NCBI GenBank assembly: GCA_963377175.1
Contig: CAUJNA010000524.1
Location: 978,501-1,042,500 of the forward strand
Origin: Effrenium voratum
Lineage: Eukaryota > Sar > Dinophyceae > Suessiales > Symbiodiniaceae
DNA length: 64,000 bases
Direction of reading: 5' to 3'
The position numbers and the translations under genes were made by a program. Each line of letters starts with the position of its first letter. The stretch's first letter is position 1. The notes beneath the pieces are model-generated. The model did no database searches, had not been told where the DNA came from, and saw only the letters and a list, made by a program, of their open reading frames with translations. This document shows, in pieces, positions 37,746-49,926 of the stretch.

Positions 37746-38122
37746 GGGCAAACGGCGAATGACTCGGCTATCGGTTGGACATCAGTTTGGGCCCTGCAAA
37801 ATAATGTTTTCGCAATCTTAGTTTGCGACAACAACTTGGACTTGATGTGTTGCTTCATGGCTTCTACGGGTATCGCGTTGTGCCTCGGCATCGGTCTACA
37901 GTGTTCCAGGGCTCCAATCATAGTTACGGACCCTTACATAAAAGGCGGGGATTATTGTTCGACCCGTGAATATGCACGTGTATGCTGTGTCCGTGTTTGT
38001 CTTAAAGTCTGCGTCTGTGTCTGCGCCTGTGGGTCGGGACGGGAGCGTGCGCTTGCCCGTTCAGGTAGTAGGTGTGTGTGTGTGCTATGTGTGCATCTGT
38101 GTCTGTATGTGTGTATGTGTGT

Positions 38123-38547
38123 ATGTGTGTATGTATGTATGTATGTATGTATGTATGTATGTATGTATGTAGGTAGGTAGGTAGGTAGGTAGGTAGGTAG
38201 GTAGGTAGGTAGGTAGGTAGGTTAGGTAGGTTAGGTAGGTAGGTAGGTAGGTAGGTAGGTAGGTAGGTAGGTAGGTAGGTAGGTAGGTAGGTAGGTTAGG
38301 TAGGTAGGTAGGTAGGTAGGTAGGTAGGTAGGTAGGTAGGTAGGTTAGGTAGGTAGGTAGGTAGGTAGGTAGGTAGGTAGGTAGGTAGGTAGGTAGGTAG
38401 GAGGTAGGTAGGTAGGTAGGTAGGTAGGTAGGTAGGTAGGTAGGTAGGTAGGTAGGTAGGTAGGTAGGTAGGTAGGTAGGTAGGTTAGGTAGGTAGGTAG
38501 GTAGGTAGGTAGGTAGGTAGGTAGGTAGGTAGGTAGGTAGGTATGTA
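38123..38547. repeat. (GTAT)n/(GTAG)n microsatellite with GTTAG interruptions
   Basis: GTAT units pass into about 90 GTAG units, interrupted by GTTAG at several points, and end in GTATGT units. This is the largest microsatellite in the window. Confidence 0.97.
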
Positions 38548-40446
38548 TGTGTATATGGTGTGTATGTGTGTGCATGCATCTATGTCATATTTGTATACGG
38601 GCAAGGGCTGCGAAGTAATATGCATACATGCGTATAACAGGGTTGCTTTGCCAGTTTTGTGGGTTCCCTGCAAGTTTGCTTAGGAGTACGTGTCTCAGGA
38701 TTCATGCGCTGAAGGCCTTTGGGACTGATGCATTTTGTTGGGTTCAGGAATTGATTGGCCAGTAAACAGACCGGTTGCAACAATACTTGTGGCTTCGAGA
38801 CGGGAGGTGCTGCCAATCTCGGTTGAAAGTCTCCAAAGGTTACGCTCGCGCAGATGGCACGAGACAGAAGTCGTGCTCCCCACCGGTTCGCGAAAACGTC
38901 AATTAATTCCCCACTCGCCGCTCCTCCGGAGGATGCACTGCAAAGACCTGGCAAGGGTGGGTTTTGCCTCAAAGGGGTCACGGCAAAACAAATGGACCAA
39001 ATCAAGCCATTGGATAAAAATCAAAAGTCCACTGCAGCCACTGGCTCTAAAAAGAACGGGGGGATACTGGCCCTACTGACTCACCTGCGTGGCCTGCGCA
39101 TATCGGGCCTCAGCTTACTAAAGCCGTGGTTCACAGAAAGCCGCCCTCTGACCGAGTGGCACCAGGGGAGTGGCAAGCTGCTCTGATGCGTCAACGGCCC
39201 ACGGATAGATCTCTCCAACGGTTTAGCCGATGTTTGGTTTCCTGCACCAAGCCGTCAGAGATTTGGTGGGTCCCTCGGTTTCGCACACCTGGGAGGGCCA
39301 AGAGAATGACATCAATGGCGCTCGGGAACTCGGTAGAAAGCCTCCTCCCCGTGACAACTTGCTTGGAGGCTTGAATTGAAACACCTAGACACATCCCACT
39401 CCATACGTGGTTCTTTGAAAGCCACATTGTGCCCATTTGCAAATTCTGGGTGGGGGGGGGGGGGCGTGCATATGCAAACCTACCAGTGCGCACCTCGGCT
39501 CCGTTCGCAAAGAAGTGAATCTGCCGAGGCCACACCTGCCGTGACTTCAAAGATGAAGCCTCAGATCTTCGGAAACTTTCCAGGAGTACACTACGCGCGG
39601 TTGAAGACATAGCCTCCATTGCAAAGGCCTGAATTTGTTTTTCCTGCTTTTGTTTCAACGGCACAACCATGCTAAAGCGAACAGGACCAGGAGAAGGCTG
39701 CTAGCGCGGGCACCACACTCACTACCCCCTCCATCATCAACATCCTCACAAGCTTCCGTGCTGAATCATTCGGGTTCTGGGCGCGAGCGAGCAGCGCCCC
39801 AAGGTGTTGCAAGCTTCACGCATTTATTGGCACCCATACCTTGCAATTGTATATAAATGCTCCATCTGAGTGGTAGTTTCAATCCGGATGCTGACTCTGA
39901 TCCGCCTTACAAACTGAGAGCATAATAACATACTGGAACCAAATTGGCGTGTCCTGTCCAGAGGGGGTATTGTGGAGGGAAAGCAAAATAAAACAGTAGC
40001 GTTTTGCGGGTTCTGCATCTAAACCGGATACTCGGGCACAAATGGACACACTCAAAAATGGTGTTCCCGCATCGGTTGGGCCTGCTCCACCTTGCAGCTG
40101 TCCACCTTAGTACCCGTCGCAAACAGCAGGCAACGTGCGGAATGTCCAAGCAAAACATCCAAACCGAAGTGTCAATCACAACATCCAAGCCAATAAACAC
40201 ATAATTGCGTGGTTGTGCGTGTTTATGTTCGGATTGTGCCCTCTCGCTGCCTTTTCACGAAAATTCCGCGCGCTTCGGCACCCATTGGAAACCAAAAGAG
40301 CACGTTGATGGTCTTCCTTCATGGTTTGCTGTTGCTTTGAAACCTTGGTGAGCTGTTTTTTCAGAACTAGAGCAAGAGCTGCCGTTCTGAAGCAGCTGGA
40401 AGAGTTCAGGCAGCTTTGAGCAGCTTCTACTTGAACACTTTGTGAA

Positions 40447-40508
40447 GGGCTTTAAGGGGGACAGCTTTAAGGGGGACAGCTTTAAGGGGGACAGCTTTAA
40501 GGGGGACA
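40447..40508. repeat. 15-bp tandem repeat, four copies
   Basis: ACAGCTTTAAGGGGG repeats four times without change. Confidence 0.95.
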
Positions 40509-40525
40509 TGGTTGCCTGGACAAAC

Positions 40526-40626
40526 TCGTCCGTGCGCCTTCCGCGCTGCTTCCCCGCAGTTCCTTATGTCCGCGTCATGCGGTGGCCCACGGCCCTGGTT
40601 TGACTCTTGGCCCTTGCGCGTGTTGG
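40526..40626 (-). CDS. Putative exon
   Basis: GAACAG acceptor, then NTRKGQESNQGRGPPHDADI and RNCGEAARKAHGR, then CGA|GTTTGT donor. It may be a further exon of the zinc-knuckle gene upstream; the join is not resolved. Confidence 0.5.
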
Positions 40627-40748
40627 CTGTTCATTCATCAACATTTCTTTGTGTTTCAGCAGCAGCAGCAGCAGCCTTAACCGGCCATCGACAGCCGGTG
40701 CTGTTTCAAGCGTCCTTTCGCCTTTCGCCTATCTCATCCCCCTTCGAG

Positions 40749-40866
40749 CCGGCAGCAAATCCAAGATCCGCATCCCGACTCCCCACTCATTGTTGTCATT
40801 GTTTCTGTGGGTTCTCAAAGTCAAACAACAATTGGCCGTTTCCCTTTGACCTGCCACTTGGCTGAC
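40749..40866. repeat. Direct duplication, copy 1
   Basis: The block from CCGGCAGCAAATCC to CCACTTGGCTGACG recurs at 41035-41156; both share AGATCCGCATCCCGACTCCC and TCTCAAAGTCAAACAA. Confidence 0.9.
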
Positions 40867-41034
40867 GTGGTCAACTCTGCCGGAAATTGGCCCTCTGCCG
40901 GAAAATATGGGACTGTCAAAACCAACCGAGTCCCAAGAGAAGCCATGCTCTCCTCACTCTAGAGATCACACACATTTGCGGAAAAATACCTTCCAGCATA
41001 CCGCATATGTCACATAGCATGTTCCTTTGCCTGG

Positions 41035-41156
41035 CCGGCACATATCCCAGATCCGCATCCCGACTCCCCACTCATTCTGTCCATTGTTTCTGTAGGTTCT
41101 CAAAGTCAAACAATGGTTGGCTGTTTCCCTTTGACCTACCACTTGAAGGGGCTGAC
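41035..41156. repeat. Direct duplication, copy 2
   Basis: Second copy of the 40749-40866 block, roughly 85% identical by eye, starting about 170 bp beyond the end of the first. Confidence 0.9.
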
Positions 41157-41760
41157 TTCTGGCGCTGGTAAGCTCATGACGCACGGGGCCAGGGGAAATC
41201 CACACGCACGACACCGAAACGCCCGGCCTTCAGCATCCGCACCTCCAAGCCCAGGCCCTGCCGCCGCCAGAGACGAAGATCCGGCAGCTCCTGGGGTTGG
41301 GGGAGGCGAGTGGCAGGTGGGGGGGGGGGGTGGGGGATGGACACTTCGTCCATTTTGCCGACTGACACCTTCAACACCAATGCCTTCTGAAACAAGGTGG
41401 TTGCTGAATGGACAAGTGTCCACCATTCGGGGCGCAGGTGTAAGTAGAAACACCAGTCCCCTTGCGTTCCCCCAACCCCAACAGCAAGCCTCACAGGTCA
41501 GGCCAGCCAGCGCGCTGCCAGCTGAAGCTCCCATCACACACGCGCGCGCCTTTTGGCGACATTCTTGAATCAGTCTCCATGCCAAGTGCTCCCGCTGAGG
41601 TGTTCGGGCAGAAACTCTGGCCTGTCACCTCATGGATTGCGAGCCGGTGGGAAATCTGTACACATCCACCGGAACCAACGTCAGCTTCAGCGGAGCGAGG
41701 CTCAAAGCACTAAAGATCACAGTTCTCGCGCATTCAGCACGCGTAAGCCGAAAGCTCAAC

Positions 41761-44700
41761 TCACTTTCTCCTCTCCTTTTGCGGGCACTCCGTGATGAGG
41801 TGGTCCTTGCTCTGGCAAAACGTGCACCTCACCTCCGGCTTCTCACCCTTCCTCTCTGCCCGGTCCATCGCAGTCAGCGGGCACTCGCTGTAGAAGTGCC
41901 CAGGTCTTCCGCATTTGAAGCAAGCGTTGTCCGCCTTGCGGGCCTGGTACAGCTGCCGCTTCATCTCGGGGGTCACACGAGAGCTTGAGGAAGTGCGGGT
42001 CGCGCTTGAATGCTGGAGCCAGCAAGCAAGCATTCCTTCAATGCTTCAGTCCAGTCCTGAACCCCATCCTGCGATCTCAACTCTTCTCTTGATTGCCAGT
42101 CCCACCCTAGCATGCCACGCCAAAATACACATCAATTGCAACTTGTTCCAAGCCACAATGTGGATACGTTTCGCTGTGTTTCGGGGCGGCAACACTCGTT
42201 GCGCATGAACGCGAAACTACAGCAAAAACCACGCCCACAAGAGAGCATGTTCAAGAGACCCTGCTAAGAAGCCGAAGAACCTTGGGCGTGCGATGGCGGG
42301 CCTTAGGTTTCATCTCGGAGGGGGTATGATCGGTGCTCAACCGGACAACAAACCCGGATGACTCGTGAGTTGCCTGCGGTGAATTCCTGACAGCTTGTCG
42401 CAAATGTTTTGCAATTCATAGGGATGGCATCCGTGAGGTCACAATCTCAGGAATGCTGCAGGTCTTGACGTGCGAACACAGAGGACAAAACAAAACTGCA
42501 GACCTCATGTCTCCTTACTCAATTTTGGGCATCAACATCGAACAAGACAAACAAACCGCGAACGCTGGACTGGAACCAGTAGACCAATTCAGCCACACTC
42601 GGTTCCCACAATTATGCAAATATGCTGGCTCCGGTGGGTGGCTGGGCGGGTAGGGGATGATAGAACATGATACGGGATGCTACAATTCCCCCCGAGCCAC
42701 CAATCCAAATCACCAAGGGGTGTGCTGATCAGCCACCTGTGCTTCAGCCGCGTAAAAGCATCAAAAGCATGGTAGCACCCCCTGAGGCTACAGGAAAGTT
42801 TATCTATCAATGATGATCCATTCCGAAGGGATTGTGTTATAACAGTTATACTACCTTCCTCCACCGATGTGTCCTTCATGACTGGTTATGATCTGGTCGA
42901 GCTTAGTGCAAAACGGAACACCAAACTTCAGATCGGCGAAGCGTGGAAGTTGGCATTGCTTTCAAGAGACATATTTTGTAACTGTCCGCGGTAGATTTAC
43001 GTGTTTGTGTGTCTTTGCCTGGGGAGCCCGTTGTCCCGTTGTGGTTGCTCGCAAGTAAGAAGAAACTCAACCTTTTCTTGCGGTTCCATCCCGCGAACCC
43101 ATATTGCCCTCGTTGTCAGCATACAGGAAAGCCGTGCTTCCAAACGGCTTGCCCGAACCGTCGCTCCAGGGTGAAGTCAAAGTGCGGCTCCATGACCAGC
43201 AAATGCCTCAACCCAAAAGGAGGGAAGAGCTGTATGTCATATGGATTTGTGTCGGGGATTCTCCAGTTGGGATGTTGGCTCCTCTCCAGTGTCATGCAAC
43301 ATGCTACGGTCCCGCAAAAAGTCTCCCTATGCCTGACTTCTCCAGCCCCTGCCTACTTCCCTGCCTGATCAAGCACACACCAAACACTCGCAAAGTCCGT
43401 GAAATGGCAATCCCCCAATCCTTGAAGATGTCCTGCACCATGCCGTAGTGAAGTAAATTCAGTGGAAAACTAGAGGTTGTGGTTGAAAGAAGTAGCTAGC
43501 TATTCTGCGAGGGATCACCAAGAAAGCTAGGTCTGTGCAATGCGGAAGCGTGTCGGTCCCTCCTATCACAATTGCGTAGAAGTCGCGACCAATGTGCGTG
43601 CAACAACAGGTCAACAAAACAATGTTAGCAGTCGCCCATGTGCCCCGTGTGAGAATGGCATCAAACGGTCAATTTGGCAGTGTCAAACAGGATCCACTAT
43701 GACCGTTTTGCATGCAAGGAAACCACTTAAGCACTTGGAGCCTGAATACTTCTAAACACAGCCCTCGAAGCAATCATCGGTGTCTGCATCTCCTCTCTCA
43801 GCTGCACCGGGCACGTCGCTTGAGCACCCCATTGCCGTCCACCACGGCATTAAACGGATCCATTACCTGTCGGAATTGGCACTCCGAACAACCTGGAGAT
43901 TCTTACACCCTCCCTGCGAATCAGAACGCGACCTGCTTTCTGGCCGTGCTCTTTCAAAAAACGCCCGTTTGTTTGTTTGTTTGTTTGGCACATAGCGGTA
44001 GAACGAAGGGAAGCAAAGGCAGTCGACCACACTCGTCAGTCAGCCCGCTGCCCTCCTTGGCGAGCTCGAGGCTTCAAAAGCACCGCATGGCTATCTCGAG
44101 CATATGGAACTTCTCCAAGTGGAGACGGCTTCCGTATGCTTCCATGCAACAATGGAATCAAGAAAGATCATTTGTATTGAAGCCGTACTTCTGCAAAGGC
44201 TCTCAGATGCGGCTTCATGTGCAAACAATGCTAAAACCAATAGAATATGAATCACTGGAATTGTTGCCTTTGGGAAATTAAACCGCAAGCCATCGCCACG
44301 TGGGCGCCGCCCGCAACCCCCAACTGTCGGACACACAGACTGTTGCCTATGCCATCAGGAAAACTTGGCATTTCTGAATCAAGATCCTGACAGAGCTCAC
44401 CAAAGCGAGGCGTCTGTTGTTGGAAAGTGCTCCAGGCAAATCCGCCGCTTCAAAAATCATCAAGGCAACCTCCCAGGCAGCCGCGCCTTAAAGCGGCAAA
44501 TCGGGCACCAGAAGGCGTCCGGGCTCCCCGAGTACCTGGCCCGGAGCTCAGGCTCGAAATCAAACCCCAAAACCTCCAAGCCCCCAGCTCCCACGCCAAA
44601 CCTCTCCCACGGCGAAACTTACAGAGCCAGCGAAACGCGCCACGCCGATTTTCACACACAGACACACGCTGAGGCCTGGACCACTTTGTGCTAGGTTAGA

Positions 44701-47600
44701 GACTAGCCGAGTGCGCCGAGTGCTGGTGTGTGTGCTGCAGCCATCCTAGCGTGCTCTGGGCAGCTGCGGCAACACTTTGACTACATGGAATGGGATTCAA
44801 TATCATTTGCAATTGCATCCCCTGAGAAAGAGTGGCACCCTCGCGGAGTGAGACTTCTGCGCTAGCCAATCCCGCTTCAAGCATGCCCACTTGCTTTCAC
44901 TTTGTCAGCTTCCACAAGAAGGATGGGCCAAGCAAGTGATACTAACCTTTGCACCACACAGTACTGCAACCTCGCACACCCCCGAACCCGGATTCATGGC
45001 ATAAGAAAAACCTGCTTCCACTTTAGCCCTTGACTACAAATCAAGCTCCAACCTCAAGCAACCTCGAGAGGTGTGCTGGGGTGTGGAGGTTGGGCCTGCA
45101 ACAAGCCACTTTTTCTCGGAGCCGCTACATGTGTGCTGCTACTACAGCTGGTAGCTCCCCTAGCTCATAAAGCAACTTTCAACAGATTCAACTAGGTCCC
45201 CCTTCTGTTGAGGTCCCCTTTCTGTTGAATCAACCCAATCCAAATCAACCCAACCCCAATCCCCCAACCTGACGCCTGGAATATCCCCGGCCTCGCATGC
45301 CCCAGATCCGCGAGCGCCTGCAAGGCGCTCCAAACCAACCAAGAGGGGTCATCGAGCTTGCCTTAGAATCGAGGACCCCCACCTCCACCTTTTGTGAAGC
45401 GTCTCCAAATCAAAACTGCATACCAATATCTACCGACAACAAAGCTGGACCCGAGGCTCCAATGCCTGAACACAGTTGAGCCTTGGTTTTTATTCCCTAC
45501 AAACTTGATTGGACATTATTCAAGCTTCAGCGGGCCCTTCCGCATCCTGGCCGCGGGCCAAGAGGTCCATTCCGCAAACTTCCGCAGCACATGTGTTGCA
45601 TTGTTTGCTTTCGCAAACCTTCTGCGGTGCATGTTTTACAAGTTTTGCTTCCGCGAGTATTGGTGCAGAAAGGAAAGTCATTTTAAGTAATGTGGGACAG
45701 AAAGTAGTGTTTCGCCGCAGTCTGTGTACGCTTGGGCTCCATGGAGCTACCCGTACTACGTGGGCACTTGCCTGCAAACACGGGTCCACCCTTTCGCAGA
45801 GCTTCCGCGAACCTTCCGCAAACCTTGCGCGAAATACGCCAGCTGCTTTGGTCTTCTTGGCTGGCTTTTGCTCTTCCAGTAAGCGTTTCTTGTACGCAGC
45901 AACGCCTTTCTGCTTCTGCTGCAATCGTTTCTCCACGCACGCAAACCGAAACAAATAATGTCATATCAACCACAAAGCTTCCACAAACCTTCCGCGAAAG
46001 AATCCCTTCCGCGAAGCCTTCCGCGAAGCCTTCCGCATGCTACCGCGCGTGTGGCGCGGTGCGCATTTTAAATAAACAATGTCCCTCTCCCTACTCAATT
46101 AGCTTGCGGCCAAAAACACGCCGCTCGGTTGTTCACTCATTTGGCTTGCAACATCCGTGCGAAGGCTTGGATCAACGCCTGGGCCGGCAACCTTCACATG
46201 GCGTAAAGTTCAGGCAAGGAAGCTGAGTTTGGCAGGTCGCATGTCGCGTGTAGCCACGGTGAGTCTTACTTTCCGTGCCTAACCTGACTCGCTTGGACTC
46301 ACGTTCGCCTGGCAGCGGCAGCAGCGCATAAGCTGCTGCCGGGAGGCTGCCCAAAGGCTGACACCCCCGCCTGATGGGTGCAAACCGGCGCTGGGGCCTT
46401 CTTTGCTCAGGCTCTGCCAAGTGCTTTACTGTCATGAAGTCAAATCATGAGGAACATGGATAACAACTGCCACGGATATCATCCCTACTCAACTCAGCCA
46501 AGCCCAAAGGTTGCTTCGAATCAGGGCTCTGTCCAAGTACCATTCATTGCCGATAAGTCTCTTCCTTGGCCTTCCGCGGAATCTACGAAAGCTTTGCAAA
46601 CGCACCCCACGCCTCCCTCACTCACCAAAAACATCGAGATCCGCTGCAAATGAAATAAAATGACAGCGCCATACAACTTCCCATGCGCAAACTGGTCAAA
46701 TTCGATCGGTCCCTAGGTGTCCTGTTGGGGAAACTAGCAGAACCAAATAGCAGCGTGCGGGGCCATCTAGTAATCGAGCTGACCTAGAATAGGTGGGTCA
46801 ACAGGACAATATATCTATAGGAAATGCTGCAGTGGATCTCCTAAAATGGACTACGAGTCCAGTCCCTCTGCCCTTCGATGTGCAACGCCTCCCAGCAGGT
46901 TGGGCCGCCGCAGCAAGCTCGGCGCCGCCGGAAGGCCTGACATCCCGGTCGGTCGGCTACGGACCTGCAAATGCAACACCCGGATTCCAGGAAAGCGAGC
47001 GTAGCCACGAATTGCTCTGGGTGAATTATAATATTTCACCAGCCTGAAATAAGGTGGTTCGGGGCTATTCCCCACATAAACCAAGGTCGTGTGAGGTCGT
47101 TATAATTCACCCAGGTTGCTGCATCTGCATGAGTCTGGCCTGTTGGTCAGCTTTAAAGGGCCAACTATTTCCTGTTGGGGTCCCCTCATCTTGAGGCAAC
47201 CCCGCAGGTCTTGCAAGGCCTTTGGTAAGCGAAGGTGAGGTTTTCACAGTCCTCGGCTCAGCTGCGCGCAGCCGTGGCTTCAGGTGGCTTCAGGATACTC
47301 TGGTTGGGATTGGTTGCAAACCACCACTTTGGGACCCCCCAAGGCCCTACGAGTAGTTTGAGACATGCACATATCAAACTATATTGTGGGTTCTTTGCAC
47401 AGCATGTTCGATTCAAGGGATTGTCCTTGGGAATATATGGGTGTCTTCTGGTTCAGCATACCGTTATTGGGGTGGTGTGAATTTGGGCCCCAGAGAAACC
47501 ACTCACCGCAACTATGCAGCATGGTCGCTCTGAAACTCAGCTGCCGGCGCTCGCCCGCGGCCTCTACCCCGCCCTCTGCCTCGGCGTCCGCGGTTGACAT
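41761..47600 (-). CDS. Gene G: unrecognised cysteine-rich protein with two C-terminal CCHC zinc knuckles
   Basis: Twelve exons join in consistent phase: 47507-47600, 46889-46956, 46309-46413, 45838-45918, 45276-45317, 44470-44552, 44031-44071, 43763-43818, 43386-43432, 43125-43206, 42281-42361 and 41761-42012. The first starts MSTADAEAEGGVEAAGERRQ, with an in-frame TGA directly before the ATG, and ends G|GTGAGT. Middle exons carry Cys pairs (ACCGGPTCWE, MRCCRCQ, AFWCPICRFKARLPG), a lysine-rich helix (GVAAYKKRLLEEQKPAKKTK) and MEPHFDFTLERRFGQAVWKH. The last exon has two CX2CX4HX4C knuckles, CFKCGRPGHFYSEC and CTFCQSKDHLITEC, and then TGA; a GTGAGT overlapping that TGA means it may instead be spliced on toward 41.2 kb. 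Zinc knuckles suggest RNA or single-stranded DNA binding. Total about 345 residues. The family is not recognised. Four donors are GC. Confidence 0.72.
45530..46040. repeat. Dispersed TTCCGCGAA-type degenerate repeat
   Basis: Motifs CTTCCGCGAA, CCTTCCGCAAAC and TTCCGCGAAGCC recur about twelve times, densest at 45990-46040. The array surrounds the gene G exon at 45838-45918. Confidence 0.7.
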
Positions 47601-47909
47601 TCAGCCGTCAAGGCATCGTGGCAATTTTATTGGGTTGCAAAGCTGTTTCCCAGCGATTGGAACTTTGGGGCAGCTCAAAACAACACAAAATGACAATTTC
47701 TAGTGTCTCAGTTGGGGGTGGCCTAACGGAAAAGCAAAAGGACAAATGATACCTTTTCGCTTAAAGTGAAAAATGAGGGCAATGTGTTCAAAGTGCTCTG
47801 TTAGATTTGGACTTGTCTGCTCAGTCATGGTCAGTCTTGGTTTGGGTTTGATACTGTTTGGCATGTGGATCCGGCTGGGTTGGGCTTCGCATGCCTGACC
47901 GTTGACAAC

Positions 47910-47988
47910 CTCTCCCTTTCGTTGCTCCCTCGGCATACGGCCAGGAGTCGCCACTGGCTTCGGCGGCGACCTCCGCGGATACAGACAT
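47910..47988 (-). CDS. Putative start exon
   Basis: An ATG opens MSVSAEVAAEASGDSWPYAE and then GATKGR before G|GTTGTC. The acidic, alanine-rich N-terminus resembles that of gene G. It may be an alternative first exon or the start of another gene; no partner exon is assigned. Confidence 0.5.
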
Positions 47989-49926
47989 GGGTTCAAAGAA
48001 AGATGCAACCACAAACACAGGCAGAGCAGACACAAGCAAACGCAAACAGAGGCACACACAGACACACAACACACACACACACACAGCAAACCCATTTTGC
48101 CAAGGTGTGTTCTTACCATCACGCGATATCCTAGCTGTGAAAAGCTTCGTTGGGAGCAATTTGACAGGCTCCCTGCCAATGTCCAGAAACGGTCGGTCTG
48201 AACTATGCGCCTGCAGCCTTTGTCATCAAACGGCTTCCGAACGTACGGACACACAGCTTTGGACAAAGCATCAGCCCCCCAAGTAAGGACAAACAGCAAT
48301 AATGTACAAAAAACAAACTACTTGCGACAAGGCCACGTGGACCTCAGGCTGCCAACAAGCCCGCCCACGCATACCTGGTCTTTGGGTTGAATCAAAGCGA
48401 ACGTCTAAGCGCAAACGGTCCTAATTCAGGTCCATGGCAGTCGGCTTGCCGCTCTTAGATGGCAAAAAAACAAAAACATGCAAACACACGCACACTCCCA
48501 CGCGTGCGCACGTCGCTCTCACGCCACGCACACACAGGGCAGGCTCGCCCGCATGCCAAACGTACGCGCACATACACACACACATACACCGGCACGCGCC
48601 GTGCACCCCCCGCCCCAAAATCAAGCAGGAGTCTAAATTCGAGTAGGGTTGACTCGAGTGTGTGGTTCGAGTGGCGAAACCGATGGCTTCGCCTCAGCTA
48701 CTTGAATAGGGGCAAAGCAAACAACAGCGGTTCAGAAAGGGGACCAAAAAGAAACACACACACACACAACGCGTCAATCATTCCAGCAGTTGATCTTTCC
48801 TCAAAGCAGGCATAATATTGATAAGGGTTCTCTCAAGGTATAGCACTTGTTCCGCACCTTCTTTACTAGTCAGCCTGCAAACACCTTACTCACATGTTCA
48901 AGGATGGTTGGTTCGGAAACCAAACATATGCATGCCTTCTGTTTGCTTTGGATGACCATGCGACAAAGCTCCAATGTCATCCCGGATGCAAACTCTCGAG
49001 ACAACACGCTTCCAGTGTCCAACACGCTTCCAGTGTCCCACAGTGCCTCTGCGGCTCATCGCCCTGCGAAGCTTGAGCCACGCAACACTTACTTGTCCAA
49101 ACATGTTGGAACGCAAAGATCGACAGGTCGACCTTGTGCAAACTTGACAACATATTATAATATTTATAATTGGACCAAGATGAGAAAACCACGGCAAAAA
49201 GGTTGGCTGGGGCCAAGCAAGGAAATCTGTGGGCACATATTGGAGCAAACAAGCACTGTCCGGTGCCTCACCACAAAGAAACCTCACGTGCCGATCTGGC
49301 AGGGCCAACGAGAAGCACATCGTTGGCTCGTGAGGAGTTGCCCATAGGTCATCTAAGCGAAAATTTCAAGGCTGGACTCACGAGCCTCGATGTTTTTGGA
49401 TGTCTCATGTCTTCTTTATCTGGGCAATAACATGTGCAAATGCCAACCCACGTCAATCGCATTGAACACTTGCTACTCTGAAACTTGACCTTGCCTGCAC
49501 AAAAAGGACAACAACACACCACACGATGCACTAAATACTATATCTGAACATCCCAGGCTATCTAGAACATACTCTCTGGTGCTTTAGCCATTATAAAGTA
49601 TGCAAACTTGCTGCGGTTCATCCCCCCACCTTGAAGGGGGGCGTGTCCCCGATTTCCATTTTTGTGTCACCAAAGCGGAAGTATGGAAATTCCAGGGGTC
49701 GCCCCGCACATTCTAGGGCTTGGGCATGGTTCACCAGCATACACACTTGGGTCTCTGCTTTGTGCGAGCACCCTAAGGGGTTTGGTATCAAGGGGAAACC
49801 TCAACGGGTCTCCAAAACTTGCATCTTGAGGGTCCAAATCCCTATTTGGAGCTAGCTTCAAACCTTTGGGAGTTCCATGCCAAAGCTCAACCATCACTTC
49901 GCCACTTTTCCGCTGCTAAATTCGGC
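47989..49926. other. Intergenic; no supported gene
   Basis: CA-rich stretches lie at about 48060-48090 and 48480-48610, and a short tandem duplication of ACACGCTTCCAGTGTCC lies near 49005-49040. Nothing else could be supported. Confidence 0.4.

Larger units (their letters stand above)
37746..40525. other. No supported gene; large GTAG array
   Basis: Apart from the microsatellite at 38.1-38.5 kb, minus frames at 38770-38950 and 39191-39670 are protein-like but have no splice or family support. Confidence 0.4.

Noticed and set aside
38085..38579. Thr-Tyr-Leu-Pro repeat 'protein'
   Set aside because: It is a translation of the GTAG microsatellite.
39191..39670. 159-codon minus frame with even amino-acid composition
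   Set aside because: Protein-like, but without family resemblance, splice support or strong third-position bias; not listed as a gene.
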